Source: Plantactinospora sp. BC1 (GTDB lineage: Bacteria; Actinomycetota; Actinomycetes; Mycobacteriales; Micromonosporaceae). Taken from it: a stretch of DNA of 64,000 bases. The notes beneath the pieces were generated by a model, which saw only the letters and a list, made by a program, of their open reading frames with translations, was not told the DNA's origin and made no database searches. Numbering within the stretch: position 1 is the stretch's first letter; every line of letters starts with the position of its first letter. The stretch is taken from assembly GCF_003030345.1 (NCBI RefSeq), contig NZ_CP028158.1, positions 1,736,001 through 1,800,000 on the forward strand, in the 5' to 3' direction. Shown piece after piece: positions 23,823 to 36,147 of the stretch. A program made the position numbers and the translations under genes.

Positions 23823-24800
23823 TCAGTCGCCGAGCAGGGCGAGCACCGCCTGCTCGGCCGCCTGGCCGGACGCCCCTTCGAGGGGCCCGAGCCGACTGTC
23901 CCGATAGAGATCGAGCAGCCGGGGGTCGACGTACGACGCCCGGGCCACCGCCGGGGTGTTGCCGAGCAGCTCGGACACCTCCCGCATCACCCCGGCCACC
24001 ACCCGTCGTCGCTTCGCCTCGGAGTTGCGCGGTCCGGCCGCGCAGAGCCGGGTGGCCGCGAGTACGGTGGCGTGCCAGGTACGGAAGTCCTTCGCCGTCA
24101 TGTCGGTACCGCTGGCCTCGCGGAGGTAGTCGTTGACGTCCTCGGCGCGTACGTCCCACCAGCGCCGCCGCTCCCAGTAGCCGAAGAGCCGCTCCCGGCC
24201 CCGGCGCCGCCGCCGCAGGTTGCGGAGCACCTGGCAGACCTCCGGATCGGTCACCCGTCGGCTCTGCTTCACCCCGCCCTTGGCCGGGAACTCCAGCACG
24301 ACGCAGCCGCCGGACCCCCGGGCGTGCTCCGGCCGGAGTGTGGCGACGCCGAACGTCGGTGCCTCCCCGGCGGCGTACTGGTCGCCGCCGATCCGGAACA
24401 TTCCGAGGTCGAGCAGGCGGGCGACGGTGGCCAGCACCCGTGGCCGGGTCAGGCCGCGCTCGCGCAGATCGTGGTCGACCTGCTTGCGGAGCTGGCCGAG
24501 GTGTCCGGCCACCTCGAGGACGTGCGCGAACTTCTCCCGGTCCCGCCGCTCCCGCCACACCGGGTGGTAGAGGTACTGCTTGCGGCCGGCCTCGTCGATC
24601 CCGGTGGCCTGGATGTGGCCCCGGGGGTCGGGTGAGATCCACACCTCCCGCCAGGCCGGCGGAATGGCGAGTCCCCGCAGCCGGCGCAGCTGCGCCGGGT
24701 CGGTGACGGTCCGCCCCTCGGAGTCGAGAAACGTCACCCCGCGTCCCCGTCGACGGCGGCCGTAACCGGGCGCGCCCAGGTCAGCGCGACGTAGCTTCAT
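23823..24800 (-). CDS. DNA topoisomerase IB (poxvirus-like type)
   Basis: A 325-residue type IB topoisomerase that relaxes supercoils through a 3'-phosphotyrosyl intermediate. Residues about 1-75 form the N-terminal domain (LAIPPAWREVWISPDPRGHIQATG, KQYLYHPVWR). The catalytic domain shows FRIGGDQYA (Arg), FPAKGGVKQSRRV (Lys), DFRTWHAT (Arg) and ARASYVDPRLLDLY (nucleophilic Tyr). The set is complete, so the enzyme should be active. It is accessory to gyrase and topoisomerase I and is common in soil actinobacteria. The ATG at 24800 faces the DUF2188 gene; each has its own SigB-like element in the 169-bp divergent gap. Confidence 0.93.
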   Translation of the reverse strand: MKLRRADLGAPGYGRRRRGRGVTFLDSEGRTVTDPAQLRRLRGLAIPPAWREVWISPDPRGHIQATGIDEAGRKQYLYHPVWRERRDREKFAHVLEVAGHLGQLRKQVDHDLRERGLTRPRVLATVARLLDLGMFRIGGDQYAAGEAPTFGVATLRPEHARGSGGCVVLEFPAKGGVKQSRRVTDPEVCQVLRNLRRRRRGRERLFGYWERRRWWDVRAEDVNDYLREASGTDMTAKDFRTWHATVLAATRLCAAGPRNSEAKRRRVVAGVMREVSELLGNTPAVARASYVDPRLLDLYRDSRLGPLEGASGQAAEQAVLALLGD

Positions 24801-24829
24801 GTCTCACCATCGCTGCCATGCCTGCTGTT

Positions 24830-24855
24830 CTACCCCCGGACCCACTCGGGCACGC
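24830..24855 (-). promoter_or_regulatory. SigB-like promoter element (GCGT-N16-GGGTAG)
   Basis: On the minus strand GCGT (24852-24855), 16-nt spacer, GGGTAG (24830-24835), 29 bp before the topoisomerase IB ATG. Confidence 0.45.
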
Positions 24856-24912
24856 CAGGTCGGTCGGGACCGCCGATCGGAACGGAACCACATCCATCAG
24901 AATGGATTTCCG

Positions 24913-24937
24913 GTTTCCCCTGCCGCCTCCTGGGTAG
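24913..24937 (+). promoter_or_regulatory. SigB-like promoter (GTTT-N15-GGGTAG)
   Basis: GTTT (24913-24916), 15-nt spacer, GGGTAG (24932-24937). This is one of the two best -35 matches in the set and lies 32 bp before the DUF2188 ATG. Confidence 0.6.
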
Positions 24938-24969
24938 CTCCTATCCGAGAAGCAGACAGGAGGCGCAGA

Positions 24970-25197
24970 ATGCCCGACCGGGCGCAATACCACGTGATCC
25001 CCGAAATCGACTGCTGGAAGGTGGAACGCGACTCGGCCGTCGTCGGGCGCTACGGCAGCAAGGAAAACGCGATCGTCGCCGGTCGCAGGGTGGCCCGGGC
25101 GAATCCGCCGAGCCGGCTCGTCGTACACCGGCCCTTCGGGCAGGTGGAAATGGAACACACCTACCAGCACGACCCCCTTCCGCCGCTCGGGCGCTGA
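24970..25197 (+). CDS. DUF2188 family small protein
   Basis: A 75-residue protein. The pattern YHVIPEIDCWKVERDSAVVG, then KENAIVAGRRVARANPPSRLVVHRPFGQV and a terminal HDPLPP is that of DUF2188 proteins, small single-domain proteins of unknown function often found in stress or mobile contexts. ATG at 24970 with GGAGG 8 bp upstream; in-frame upstream codons are not needed. It has its own SigB-like promoter and is divergent from topoisomerase IB. Confidence 0.85.
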   Translation: MPDRAQYHVIPEIDCWKVERDSAVVGRYGSKENAIVAGRRVARANPPSRLVVHRPFGQVEMEHTYQHDPLPPLGR

Positions 25198-25353
25198 TTT
25201 CGTCTGCCCGCCGCCGGCAACCTCCATTCTGTTCGTTCGGCCACGACACGCCGTGACCAGGTTTTCCGCGAACCTGGGCCGGGAAGCATCGCCCGGGTAG
25301 GAGGGATTTCCCCCGACCCGGGAAGTGCACCTCCGGGGAAAGGAGGTCCCGGC

Positions 25354-26082
25354 ATGGGACAGCAGACCCTCGCACCGGGGCGGCCCGGAGCACGCCCCGC
25401 GGGCGCGCAGCCGGTCCGCCGGTTCCGTCGCTGGCTGCGGAACAACGGGTTAGCCGTGACGATGTTCGGCGCGTTCCTGCTCTTCCTCGTGCTGCAGAGC
25501 CTCTTCGGCTGGCAGACCCGCAACGACGATCTGGTCCAGGCCGGTCTGCGGCCCGAGGGCTATCTCGGCTACCTGGGTACCGGGCACTTCGCCGAGGCGG
25601 TCTTCGAGAACTGGGAATCGGAGTTCCTCCAGATGGGCGCGTACGTGCTGCTCACGGTCTATCTGGTGCAGCGGGGTTCTGCCGAGTCCAAGCCCGACCC
25701 CGACCAGGACCGGCCCGGCGACAATCCGACGAAGGCGAAGTCGAACTCGCCCTGGCCGGTACGCGCCGGTGGCCTGGTGCTGGCGCTCTACCGCAACAGC
25801 CTCTCCATCGCGCTCTTCCTGCTCTTCGGCGCCTCCTTCGTGCTGCACCTGCTCGGCGGCACCGCCGAGTACAACGAACAGCAGATGCTGGACTCCGGTG
25901 CGTCGCCCGTCACGGCGTGGCAGTTCCTCGGCAGCAGCGAATTCTGGTTCCAGTCGATGCAGAACTGGCAGAGCGAGTTCCTCGCCGTCGGCACACTGAT
26001 AGTGCTCAGTGTCTTCCTGCGCCAGCACGGCTCGCCGGAGTCGAAGCCGGTCAACACCCCGCACCACGAAACCGGGACGTGA
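25354..26082 (+). CDS. Four-span membrane protein (DUF6766-like)
   Basis: A 242-residue integral membrane protein with an internal duplication: each half has an N-terminal span (LAVTMFGAFLLFLVLQSLF; IALFLLFGASFVLHLLGG), a loop ending in F-W/S-ENW or MQNWQSEFL, a second span (MGAYVLLTVYLVQRGSAESK; VGTLIVLSVFLRQHGSPESK) and the common ending (R/Q)xGS(A/P)ESKP. This fits my memory of DUF6766. The ATG follows AAAGGAGG by 10 bp. Function unknown; a GGGTAG box lies 53 bp upstream but without a matching -35. Confidence 0.8.
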   Translation: MGQQTLAPGRPGARPAGAQPVRRFRRWLRNNGLAVTMFGAFLLFLVLQSLFGWQTRNDDLVQAGLRPEGYLGYLGTGHFAEAVFENWESEFLQMGAYVLLTVYLVQRGSAESKPDPDQDRPGDNPTKAKSNSPWPVRAGGLVLALYRNSLSIALFLLFGASFVLHLLGGTAEYNEQQMLDSGASPVTAWQFLGSSEFWFQSMQNWQSEFLAVGTLIVLSVFLRQHGSPESKPVNTPHHETGT

Positions 26083-26156
26083 CAGCCCGGCGGTCCCGAT
26101 CGGAGCCGACATCCTCTCCGATGGCGCAGCCACGGGTGTCATGATTCGCTCGACAC

Positions 26157-27410
26157 GTGTTGTGGACCCGCAATTTCTCGTACTATCTGGTGGCCCGGGC
26201 GGTCTCGCTCTTCGGCGACGCGATGCTCGTGGTCGGCGCCGGATTGGCGATCGGAGGGATCTACGGCGCGAGTGGCGTCGGATTCGTGCTCGCCGCCTGG
26301 ATGATCCCGTTCCTCGGCTGCATCCTCTTCGGCGGCGTACTCGCCGACCGGTTCAGCGCCCGCCCGCTGATGGTCGGCGCCGACCTGACCCGGATGCTCG
26401 CCCAGGCCGTCGTGGCCGCCGCGTTCTTCCTCGGCACGCCGCCACTGTGGCTGCTCCTGCTCTGTTGGGCGGTCAGTGGGGCCGCCGCCGCGATGTTCCA
26501 GCCGGGCGTGAACAGCATGGTGCCGATCGTCGCCACCGACCTGCAACGGGCGAACTCCACCATCAAGGTCGCCAACTCGCTCGCCGAGATGCTCGGCCCG
26601 GCAACCGCCGGCCTGCTCTTCGGCTTTCTGGGCGCGGGTCCGGTCTTCACCGTCGCGGTCGGCGCCTTCGCCGTCAGCGCCGCCTGCCTCGCCGGGCTGC
26701 GTCTGGGCCGGCTTCCGGTGGCCGGCACCGGCGGCTCCATGCTGCGCGACCTCGCCGACGGCTGGCGGGAGTTCCGGTCCCGTACCTGGATGTGGAACGT
26801 GATCCTGATCTGGGCGGTTTACGGGATCGTGCTGTTCGGCCCGCTGATCCCGCTCGGCGCGGTGCTGATCAGCCAGCGCCTGGGCGCCCCGGCGTACGGC
26901 TGGGTCCAGTCGGCCGTCGCCGTCGGCACCATCCTCGGCGGGCTCGGTGCGCTGCGCGTCAAGCCGCACCGGCCGCTGGCCGCCGGTGCGGTGATGATGT
27001 TCGGCTACGGGCTGCTGCCGCTGGCGATCGCCCTGCACGCCCCGCTGACGGTGCTGATGGCCGCGGCGACCGTCAACGGCCTGGCCTGGGCCTTCTGGTC
27101 GATCATGTGGCAGACCAGCGTGCAGACCCACATACCGCCCCAGCTGCTCAACCGGGTCACCTCGTACGAGGTGCTGGGCTCGAACGGAAGCCTGCCGATC
27201 GGTCAGGCGCTCTCCGGTCCGGCGGCCGGTCTGGTCGGTGCCGAACGGGTGCTCGCGACCTCGGTCGCGGTCGGCGTACTCGGCTGCGTCGCCCTGCTGC
27301 TCGCTCCGGCGGTACGCGGGCTGCGCCGCGTCTCCGGTCCCAGCCCGTCCGCCGAGGCACCCCTGGCTGCGGCTCGGGCAACCCCGCGCGCGGGTGTCGA
27401 GTCCGGCTGA
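26157..27410 (+). CDS. MFS transporter
   Basis: A 417-residue major facilitator with about 12 membrane spans. It begins FSYYLVARAVSLFGDAMLVVG, and the loop 2-3 motif GGVLADRFSARPLM is the conserved GxLaDRxGxR-like sequence of the MFS. The arrangement resembles drug/macrolide efflux proteins such as MefA-type permeases. The GTG at 26157 (VLWTRNF) is the first start giving a sensible N-terminus. It is not clearly in an operon; the giant carboxylase gene begins 201 bp downstream behind its own putative promoter region. Substrate unknown. Confidence 0.9.
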   Translation: MLWTRNFSYYLVARAVSLFGDAMLVVGAGLAIGGIYGASGVGFVLAAWMIPFLGCILFGGVLADRFSARPLMVGADLTRMLAQAVVAAAFFLGTPPLWLLLLCWAVSGAAAAMFQPGVNSMVPIVATDLQRANSTIKVANSLAEMLGPATAGLLFGFLGAGPVFTVAVGAFAVSAACLAGLRLGRLPVAGTGGSMLRDLADGWREFRSRTWMWNVILIWAVYGIVLFGPLIPLGAVLISQRLGAPAYGWVQSAVAVGTILGGLGALRVKPHRPLAAGAVMMFGYGLLPLAIALHAPLTVLMAAATVNGLAWAFWSIMWQTSVQTHIPPQLLNRVTSYEVLGSNGSLPIGQALSGPAAGLVGAERVLATSVAVGVLGCVALLLAPAVRGLRRVSGPSPSAEAPLAAARATPRAGVESG

Positions 27411-27460
27411 CGGTCGACCGGACCGGTGGCAGTGCCGGCCATCAGGGGGTGGAGACAGCC

Positions 27461-27486
27461 AAAAGCTTTTGTTAGGTTCCTACAAA
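27461..27486 (+). promoter_or_regulatory. AT-rich dyads upstream of the carboxylase gene
   Basis: A perfect palindrome AAAAGCTTTT (27461-27470) overlaps an interrupted dyad TTTGT...AGG-TT-CCT-ACAAA (27468-27486). It is conspicuously AT-rich for this genome and lies 125 bp before the acyl-CoA carboxylase start. Likely a regulator-binding site or promoter; the regulator is unknown. Confidence 0.45.
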
Positions 27487-27611
27487 CAGGGGTGCGTACT
27501 GTTCGGTGCGTACGACATGGCGCCGCCAGCCGCCAGGCAGCAGGGTGATCACTGCCGGGGGCAGCCGTCCCGTGGCGAGTTGATCGTGGGTCTACCGGAG
27601 GGGTCGGTCGG

Positions 27612-33104
<5,493 letters not shown>

Positions 33105-33162
33105 GACCGGCGGCGGCGCCGGCCCGTCCAGCGCCGAGGCCCGAGCCCTCGCTCTGCCGAGC

Positions 33163-33190
33163 GCCCGCCGGAAACTAATCTCCGGCGGGC
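33163..33190. terminator. Terminator hairpin between the carboxylase and EamA genes
   Basis: Perfect 10-bp stem (33163-33172 with 33181-33190), 8-nt loop. The loop contains the stop codon of the minus-strand EamA gene, so the hairpin serves the plus-strand carboxylase and overlaps the 3' end of the other gene. Confidence 0.65.
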
Positions 33191-34164
33191 CGTTCCCGGT
33201 CACCGGTGACGCCCCCGGCCGGTGCGTCGCCGGGGCTCTGCCCCGGACCGGCGTCCCCCGCCTTCGGCGACCCCCGCGCGGCCGCGGCGCGATCGCTCGC
33301 CCTCGGCGCACGTCGGGCGAGCAGGAAGACGCCGACGACGAGTCCGCCGAGCGCGGCGAGTTCGCCGAACAGGCTCCAGGCGTCGCTCCGGATCCGCTCG
33401 TCCAGCCAGAGCAGCCCGACCGCCATGGAGACCAGGGGATCCGTGACGGTGAACGTCGCAAGCGCCGGCGCGCCGAGCGGCCCGGCCTGGTACGCGTTCT
33501 GGCTCAGCAGGACGCCGATCGGGCCGAGCACCACGATGCCGTACGTCTGCCACTGCCCCAGCACGGCGATGGGCCCGTCGCCGAAGGCGTGCGCGAGGCT
33601 GCTGACCAGGCCGGCCGTGACGCCGTAGCAGGTGCCGGCGGCGACCGCCAGCGGAAGTGGGCGCGACCGTCGGCCCAGGCGGGCGGCGAGCAGCAGGCAT
33701 CCGGCGACGGTGCCGACCAGACCGGCGGCCAGCCACGCCGCGTCGTGCATCGAGTCCAGGCCCTGACCGCGGTTCCTGGTAGGAGCGGCGATCAGCAGGA
33801 ACGCGGAGAGGCCGACGAGACAGAGCAGCGACTCCAGCAGGATGGGCCCGTCCGGGCGGTGGTGCTCCAGGGCGGCGAGCAGGAGGACGTACCACAGCAG
33901 ACCGGTCACCAGGACCGATTGCACCAGAATCAGCGGGACGAGGGTGAGCGCTGCCGCCTGTAGCCCGAAGGCCGCCGCCGCCAGCGGGACCGACCACCGC
34001 CAGTTGCGCCGGTGCACCAGCCGCCACAGCAGCTTCGGCTGGGCCACCCGTTCCTGGGGTACCCCCTGGTTCGCCCGGTACTGGAGGACCGACGACGTAC
34101 CGAACGCGGCGGCGGCGGCCACCGCGAGCGCCGTACCGAGCGCCAGTTGCGCGCCCTGGTTCAC
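33175..34164 (-). CDS. DMT (EamA-like) transporter
   Basis: A 329-residue membrane protein with nine to ten spans beginning ALGTALAVAAAAAFGTSSVLQYRA. The second half repeats the pattern of the first, as in the drug/metabolite transporter superfamily, and includes LGPIGVLLSQNAYQAGPLGAPALATFTVTDPLVSMAVGLLWLDE. The C-terminal 45 residues are hydrophilic and disordered. I use the GTG at 34164, where the hydrophobic start begins; the open frame extends further upstream but reads low-complexity Arg/Pro there. Convergent with the carboxylase and divergent from the hydrolase gene. Substrate unknown. Confidence 0.85.
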   Translation of the reverse strand: MNQGAQLALGTALAVAAAAAFGTSSVLQYRANQGVPQERVAQPKLLWRLVHRRNWRWSVPLAAAAFGLQAAALTLVPLILVQSVLVTGLLWYVLLLAALEHHRPDGPILLESLLCLVGLSAFLLIAAPTRNRGQGLDSMHDAAWLAAGLVGTVAGCLLLAARLGRRSRPLPLAVAAGTCYGVTAGLVSSLAHAFGDGPIAVLGQWQTYGIVVLGPIGVLLSQNAYQAGPLGAPALATFTVTDPLVSMAVGLLWLDERIRSDAWSLFGELAALGGLVVGVFLLARRAPRASDRAAAARGSPKAGDAGPGQSPGDAPAGGVTGDRERPAGD

Positions 34165-34328
34165 GGACGAGCAGGTCCGGGCATCGCATCTCCTCAACCA
34201 GGTATCCGCGCCATGGTCCGGGCCGGCGGCTGACGACACCGGGGCCGCCCCGGCGCCGGGCTGGCCGCCCGGGGCGTTCCCCGGCGCATCGCCGGCAAAC
34301 CTCCGCGGAAGCGGCGCGGCCGGCGCCG

Positions 34329-34353
34329 GTTTACCCGTCCCGAGCACGGGTAG
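34329..34353 (+). promoter_or_regulatory. SigB-like promoter (GTTT-N15-GGGTAG)
   Basis: GTTT (34329-34332), 15-nt spacer, GGGTAG (34348-34353), 20 bp before the GTG of the membrane-anchored hydrolase gene. Same -35 sequence as at the DUF2188 gene. Confidence 0.55.
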
Positions 34354-34373
34354 CCGGCTCGCCGGACGCAGGC

Positions 34374-36047
34374 GTGGGGCGGAACGGACGTGAGCGGGTG
34401 GCCGAGGCGGGCGGCGTCGGGCGGCGTTGGCCGCGGAGACCGGTGCCGCTGCTGCTCGCCCTGACCGCCGGTCCCGCCGCGATCGAGGCGGCGGTGCTGA
34501 GCTGGACCGCGAACCCGTCCGCGCTCGGGATGGCCCCGCAGGCCGCCGCCGCCAACCCGTTCGGGATCTTCCACGATCTGCGCTGGGTCTTCGTGTACCA
34601 CAACTCCTGGCTCTCCTTCGCCGTCGCGCTGCTCGCCGCGATCGTGGTGCGGACACTGCTCACGGTCGCGATCGTGGTCGTCGCGTGGCCCCCGGAGCGG
34701 CCCCGTCCACCGGTACGCCGGCTGGCAGGTACCGGCCTGGTCGTCACCGCGGCGACCGTGTTCGCGCTCGCGCCGTGGACGGCGATCACCGTGGCGGCCG
34801 GTGCCACCGCGCTGTCCTGGTTCTCGGTCGGTACGGTGCTCGCGCTGTTCGTCCTGGCCCTGGTGCTGCAGCGAGGGCCGATGACGGGAGTGTGGTGGCG
34901 TGGGCTCCCGCCGCCCTGGACGGTGCTCTGGGCGGCGGCCACGTTCGCGGCGCTCACCGTGGGAGCCCTGGTCGTCGGCGTCGGCCCCGACTGGGCGGCC
35001 GTGCCGCTGGCCACCGCCGCCGGCGCCGTCAACGCACCGCTGTGGCGGGCGCTGGTCGCAAGCGCGGTACTGGGCCGATCGCGCCTGCCGCGGTTGCCGA
35101 CGGTACCGGTCGTGGTAGTGGTGCTACTGCTCGCCCTCGCCGGCAGCGGGCTGCTGGCCCGGTCCGGCTCCCGCGCCGCGGCCCGACCGCCGCCCGCGCT
35201 GGTGCAGCGGGACGGCGACCTCGCGCCAAAGCAGGCGCTGCTGTACGTCGGCGGCTACGACTCCCGCTACGACGGCTCGACCGGGCAGCTCCCCGACCCG
35301 GCGGGCCGGACGTCGCTACCCGTCCACCGGTTCTCCTACGCCGGGCTCGACCGGCAGGGCCGGCCGCTGCCCTACTCCCCCGCCGACACGCACCAGCCGC
35401 TCACCCGCAGCGCGCAACTCCTCGCCGGCCAGGTGATCGAGGTACGTCGGCGGACCGGCCGGTCGGTCGCACTGCTCGCGCACAGCCAGGGAACCCTGGT
35501 GGTGCGCGCCTACCTGGACGACGACCCGCATCCCGACGTCGACGCCGTCGCCCTGCTGAGCCCGCTTCCGCAACCCGCCCGCGTCTACTATCCGCCGGCG
35601 GGGGCCCGGACCGGGTGGGGCATCGCGACCGGCTGGCAGTTGCGGATCATCTTCGCGGTGGTCGCCAGGATCGGCGGGTCGGACCTCGGCAGTGACAAAC
35701 CCTTCGCCCGGTCGCTGCTGGACGAGGCGCCGCGGTACCGCGACCGGATGCTCCATCCGGTGGCCGATGTACGGATGATCGCGTTCCTGCCCCTGATCGA
35801 CGCCATAACGAATCCGCCAGGCCCCGATCCGCGGATCCCGGTCGTCATCGTTCCCGAACGGCACGCGATGGACTACGGCAGGGCGAGGACCCAGCGGCTC
35901 CTGATCGCTTTTCTCGACGGCCACTCCCCCCGCCGGGGCGGGGACGGCGGGTACCGGGCGCTCCGCGCCGCCGGTGCCGCCTGGCAGGCGCCGAGCCTGG
36001 CTTTCTCGCTCAATCCGGTCTGGCAGACCCGTCCGGCTCCGCCGTGA
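34374..36047 (+). CDS. Membrane-anchored alpha/beta hydrolase
   Basis: A 557-residue two-part protein. The first 265 residues contain about six to seven membrane spans (e.g. SFAVALLAAIVVRTLLTVAIVVVAW, TVPVVVVVLLLALAGSGLLA). The C-terminal 280 residues form an alpha/beta-hydrolase domain with the nucleophile elbow AHSQGT (GxSxG variant: HSQG) and a distal His in PERHAMDYG. The domain is probably on the outer face of the membrane, after the last span, which would suit hydrolysis or transfer of a lipid. The start is uncertain (GTG 34374 or GTG 34398). It precedes the glycosyltransferase-WS/DGAT gene by 100 bp on the same strand and could act in the same lipid pathway. Confidence 0.7.
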   Translation: MGRNGRERVAEAGGVGRRWPRRPVPLLLALTAGPAAIEAAVLSWTANPSALGMAPQAAAANPFGIFHDLRWVFVYHNSWLSFAVALLAAIVVRTLLTVAIVVVAWPPERPRPPVRRLAGTGLVVTAATVFALAPWTAITVAAGATALSWFSVGTVLALFVLALVLQRGPMTGVWWRGLPPPWTVLWAAATFAALTVGALVVGVGPDWAAVPLATAAGAVNAPLWRALVASAVLGRSRLPRLPTVPVVVVVLLLALAGSGLLARSGSRAAARPPPALVQRDGDLAPKQALLYVGGYDSRYDGSTGQLPDPAGRTSLPVHRFSYAGLDRQGRPLPYSPADTHQPLTRSAQLLAGQVIEVRRRTGRSVALLAHSQGTLVVRAYLDDDPHPDVDAVALLSPLPQPARVYYPPAGARTGWGIATGWQLRIIFAVVARIGGSDLGSDKPFARSLLDEAPRYRDRMLHPVADVRMIAFLPLIDAITNPPGPDPRIPVVIVPERHAMDYGRARTQRLLIAFLDGHSPRRGGDGGYRALRAAGAAWQAPSLAFSLNPVWQTRPAPP

Positions 36048-36147
36048 CAATCTGAGCATGGACGACGGAGGTCCCGTCGCCCGAGGCGATCCGCGCCGCC
36101 GACCTGGACCGGGCGGTCGGCCCGGGGCCGCTCGACGAGGAGACGGC

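Noticed and set aside
25295-25300. GGGTAG upstream of the DUF6766-like gene as a SigB-like promoter
   Set aside because: No GNNT at 14-16 nt upstream; a GTTTT lies about 30 nt away, too far.
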